Shown here piece by piece: positions 62,634 to 64,000 of a stretch of DNA of 64,000 nt; the first letter of the stretch is position 1; every line of letters begins with the position of its first letter. Origin of the DNA: Nelumbo lutea (lineage: Eukaryota; Streptophyta; Magnoliopsida; Proteales; Nelumbonaceae). Made by a program: the position numbers and the translations under genes. The notes under the pieces were generated by a model that saw only the letters and a program-made list of their open reading frames with translations, did no database searches and was not told where the DNA came from. Where the stretch lies: NCBI GenBank assembly GCA_022828595.1, contig JAKGHH010000003.1, positions 56,223,759-56,287,758 on the forward strand, in the 5' to 3' direction.

Positions 62634-64000
62634 GTGGAACCTAACACTATGCAACTAATACCATCGGATTCACCAAAGGCAGATCTGTCTCATCAGCCAG
62701 GTACACTTGCTCCTATTGATATGCATGTTCCTCTAAATGTTGATTCACCTGTCATCAATGATCTTGATATTCCTATTGCTAAGAGAAAGGGTGTTAGATC
62801 TTGTACCACTAATCATCCTATCTCTAATTTTATGTCTTAAGATCACGTTTCACCTTCATTCTGTGCATTCCTCTCTTCTGTGGACAGTGTCCCCGTTCCT
62901 AAGAATGTGGCAGAAGTTTTATCTAAACCTGAATAGATAGATGCAATGCAGGAAGAAATTGATGCATTACACAAAAATGGCACTTGGGAGTTGGTGGACC
63001 TTCCTGAAGGAAAGGAACCAGTGGGTTGCGAATGGGTGTTCACAGTGAAACACAAGACTGATGGAACTGTTGAAAGGTACAAGGCTAAACTAGTAGCAAG
63101 AGGTTTTACACAGGTACATGGAGTGGACTATGTAGAGACTTTTGCTCCAGTAGCCAAGATGAACTCTATCAGAATCCTTTTTTCATTGGCAGCAAATCTT
63201 GACTGAGAACTTCACCAATTGGACATAAAAAATTCTTTCTTGAATGGTGACTTGGAAGAGGAAGTGTACATGACCCAACCTCCAGGTTTCTGTGCCAAAA
63301 GCAGTGAACAAAAGGTGAGCAGATTAAAAAAATCTTTATATGGGTTGCAACAATCACCTCGGGCTTGGTTTAGTAAGTTCCATTTAGCAGTTCAATAGAT
63401 GGGGTTCAAACAATGCTAGTCAGATCACACTCTATTTGTGATAAGAGGTGAAGGAAAAATTGCAGCTCTTATTGTGAATGTGGATGACATAGTGACCACA
63501 GGAGATTGGGAGGCTGAAATACAAAGACTAAATAAATTCTTAGCCACTCAATTTGAGGTGAAAGATCTAGGACCCTTACGTTATTTCCTTGGAATTGAAG
63601 CTGCCCGCTCTCAGAAGGGCATCTTTATTTCCTAACGGAAATATGTACTAGATCTACTAGAAGATACATGCAAGTTGGGGTAAAACCAATTGACTCGCCA
63701 ATTGAATCTAATCATCATCTGGGAGATAGTCAGGGAGAGTTTTTGAAAGATGTGAAGAAGTTCCAAAGACTCGTAGGGAGACTCTTGTATTTGTCTATGA
63801 CCAGGCCTGATATTGCTTATGCAGTGGGTGTCCTTAGTTCATGCACAATCCTAGGACAACTCACTTTGAAGCTGTAGAGAGGATCCTTATATACCTCAAG
63901 AAGTTTCCCGAAGCTGGTTTGTTGTTCCAGAAACATGGTCACTTAAAGGTGAAAGTATATATTGATGCTGATTGGGCAGAAGTAGTTGATGACTAGAAGT
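62634..64000 (+). pseudogene. Copia-D reverse transcriptase and start of RNase H, broken
   Basis: The linker (SDSPKADLSHQPG, DLDIPIAKRKGVRSC) leads to RT: EEIDALHKNGTWELVDLPEG, WVFTVKHKTDGTVERYKAKLVARGFTQ and DYVETFAPVAKM. Then a TGA (63205), LDIKNSFLNGDLEEEVYM, and a catalytic motif NVDD (63477-63488) for YVDD. FEVKDLGPLRYFLGIEAARS and RLVGRLLYLSMTRPDIAYAVGVLS follow, the last in another frame. RNase H begins YIDADWAEVVDD at the right edge. In-frame stops also lie near 62935, 63397, 63418 and 63633. Confidence 0.9.

Larger units (their letters stand above)
59278..64000 (+). mobile_element. Ty1/copia retrotransposon Copia-D (runs off right edge)
   Basis: A 5' LTR, primer-binding site, leader, gag, protease, integrase, RT and the start of RNase H lie in order on the + strand. 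The window ends inside RNase H. Gag, protease and RT carry many G-to-A or C-to-T changes. It is a separate family from Copia-A, B and C by LTR sequence, although pol is similar to Copia-A. Confidence 0.93.

Noticed and set aside
1..64000. CRISPR array, bacterial-type operons or phage-like systems
   Set aside because: No regularly spaced short repeats with unique spacers were seen, and all content is plant nuclear gene and transposon sequence.

Overview
The window is nuclear DNA from a flowering plant with large, transposon-filled introns. It carries spliceosomal introns, Ty1/copia and Ty3/gypsy LTR retrotransposons, L1-type LINEs with plant zf-RVT and RNase H domains, and hAT-like and Mutator-like MITEs. 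The species cannot be fixed from the sequence. A dicot or early-diverging eudicot is plausible (inference).

The one clear host gene is a phytochelatin synthase (PCS) on the + strand. By the eight-exon structure remembered for Arabidopsis PCS1, its exons 3 to 8 lie at 7558-7796, 13630-13793, 24199-24250, 31422-31649, 31763-32275 and 50251-50340. They join in frame, with an AG acceptor and a GT donor at every junction and no internal stop. The start of the gene, with the catalytic Cys, lies upstream of the window. The His and Asp of the triad are in exon 4, and exon 7 holds the Cys-rich C-terminal domain. About 43 kb of DNA carries roughly 1.3 kb of coding sequence; the rest is intron.

Layout. 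1-5292: copia element Copia-A, inserted into a LINE whose remnant is 5293-6345 (both in intron 2). Intron 3 (7797-13629): three antisense LINE fragments and a 1.04-kb hAT-like element. Intron 4 (13794-24198): a decayed copia gag, a 300-bp LINE, an older sense LINE into which a full-length 5.5-kb LINE jumped, and a solo LTR. Intron 5 (24251-31421): a duplicated LINE tail, a hAT-like element with a tRNA-like segment, several LINE fragments and a captured SWI3/SWIRM gene fragment. Intron 6 is only 113 bp. Intron 7 (32276-50250): a three-level nest, with Ty3/gypsy inside Copia-C inside antisense Copia-B. Downstream of PCS: a Mutator-like MITE, a 1.35-kb Mutator-like element that may be a Pack-MULE, an antisense LINE broken by three MITEs, an unclassified stretch, and Copia-D, which runs off the right edge.

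All retroelement coding regions are broken. Many stops and active-site changes are C-to-T or G-to-A transitions (Gln CAG to TAG, Trp TGG to TAG or TGA, protease Asp to Asn), as expected of heavily methylated DNA. I found no CRISPR array, intact tRNA or rRNA gene, or new multi-gene system. The most interesting local features are the duplicated 3' splice site at PCS exon 3, the SWI3 fragment, the 17-bp LINE insertion and the layered insertions.
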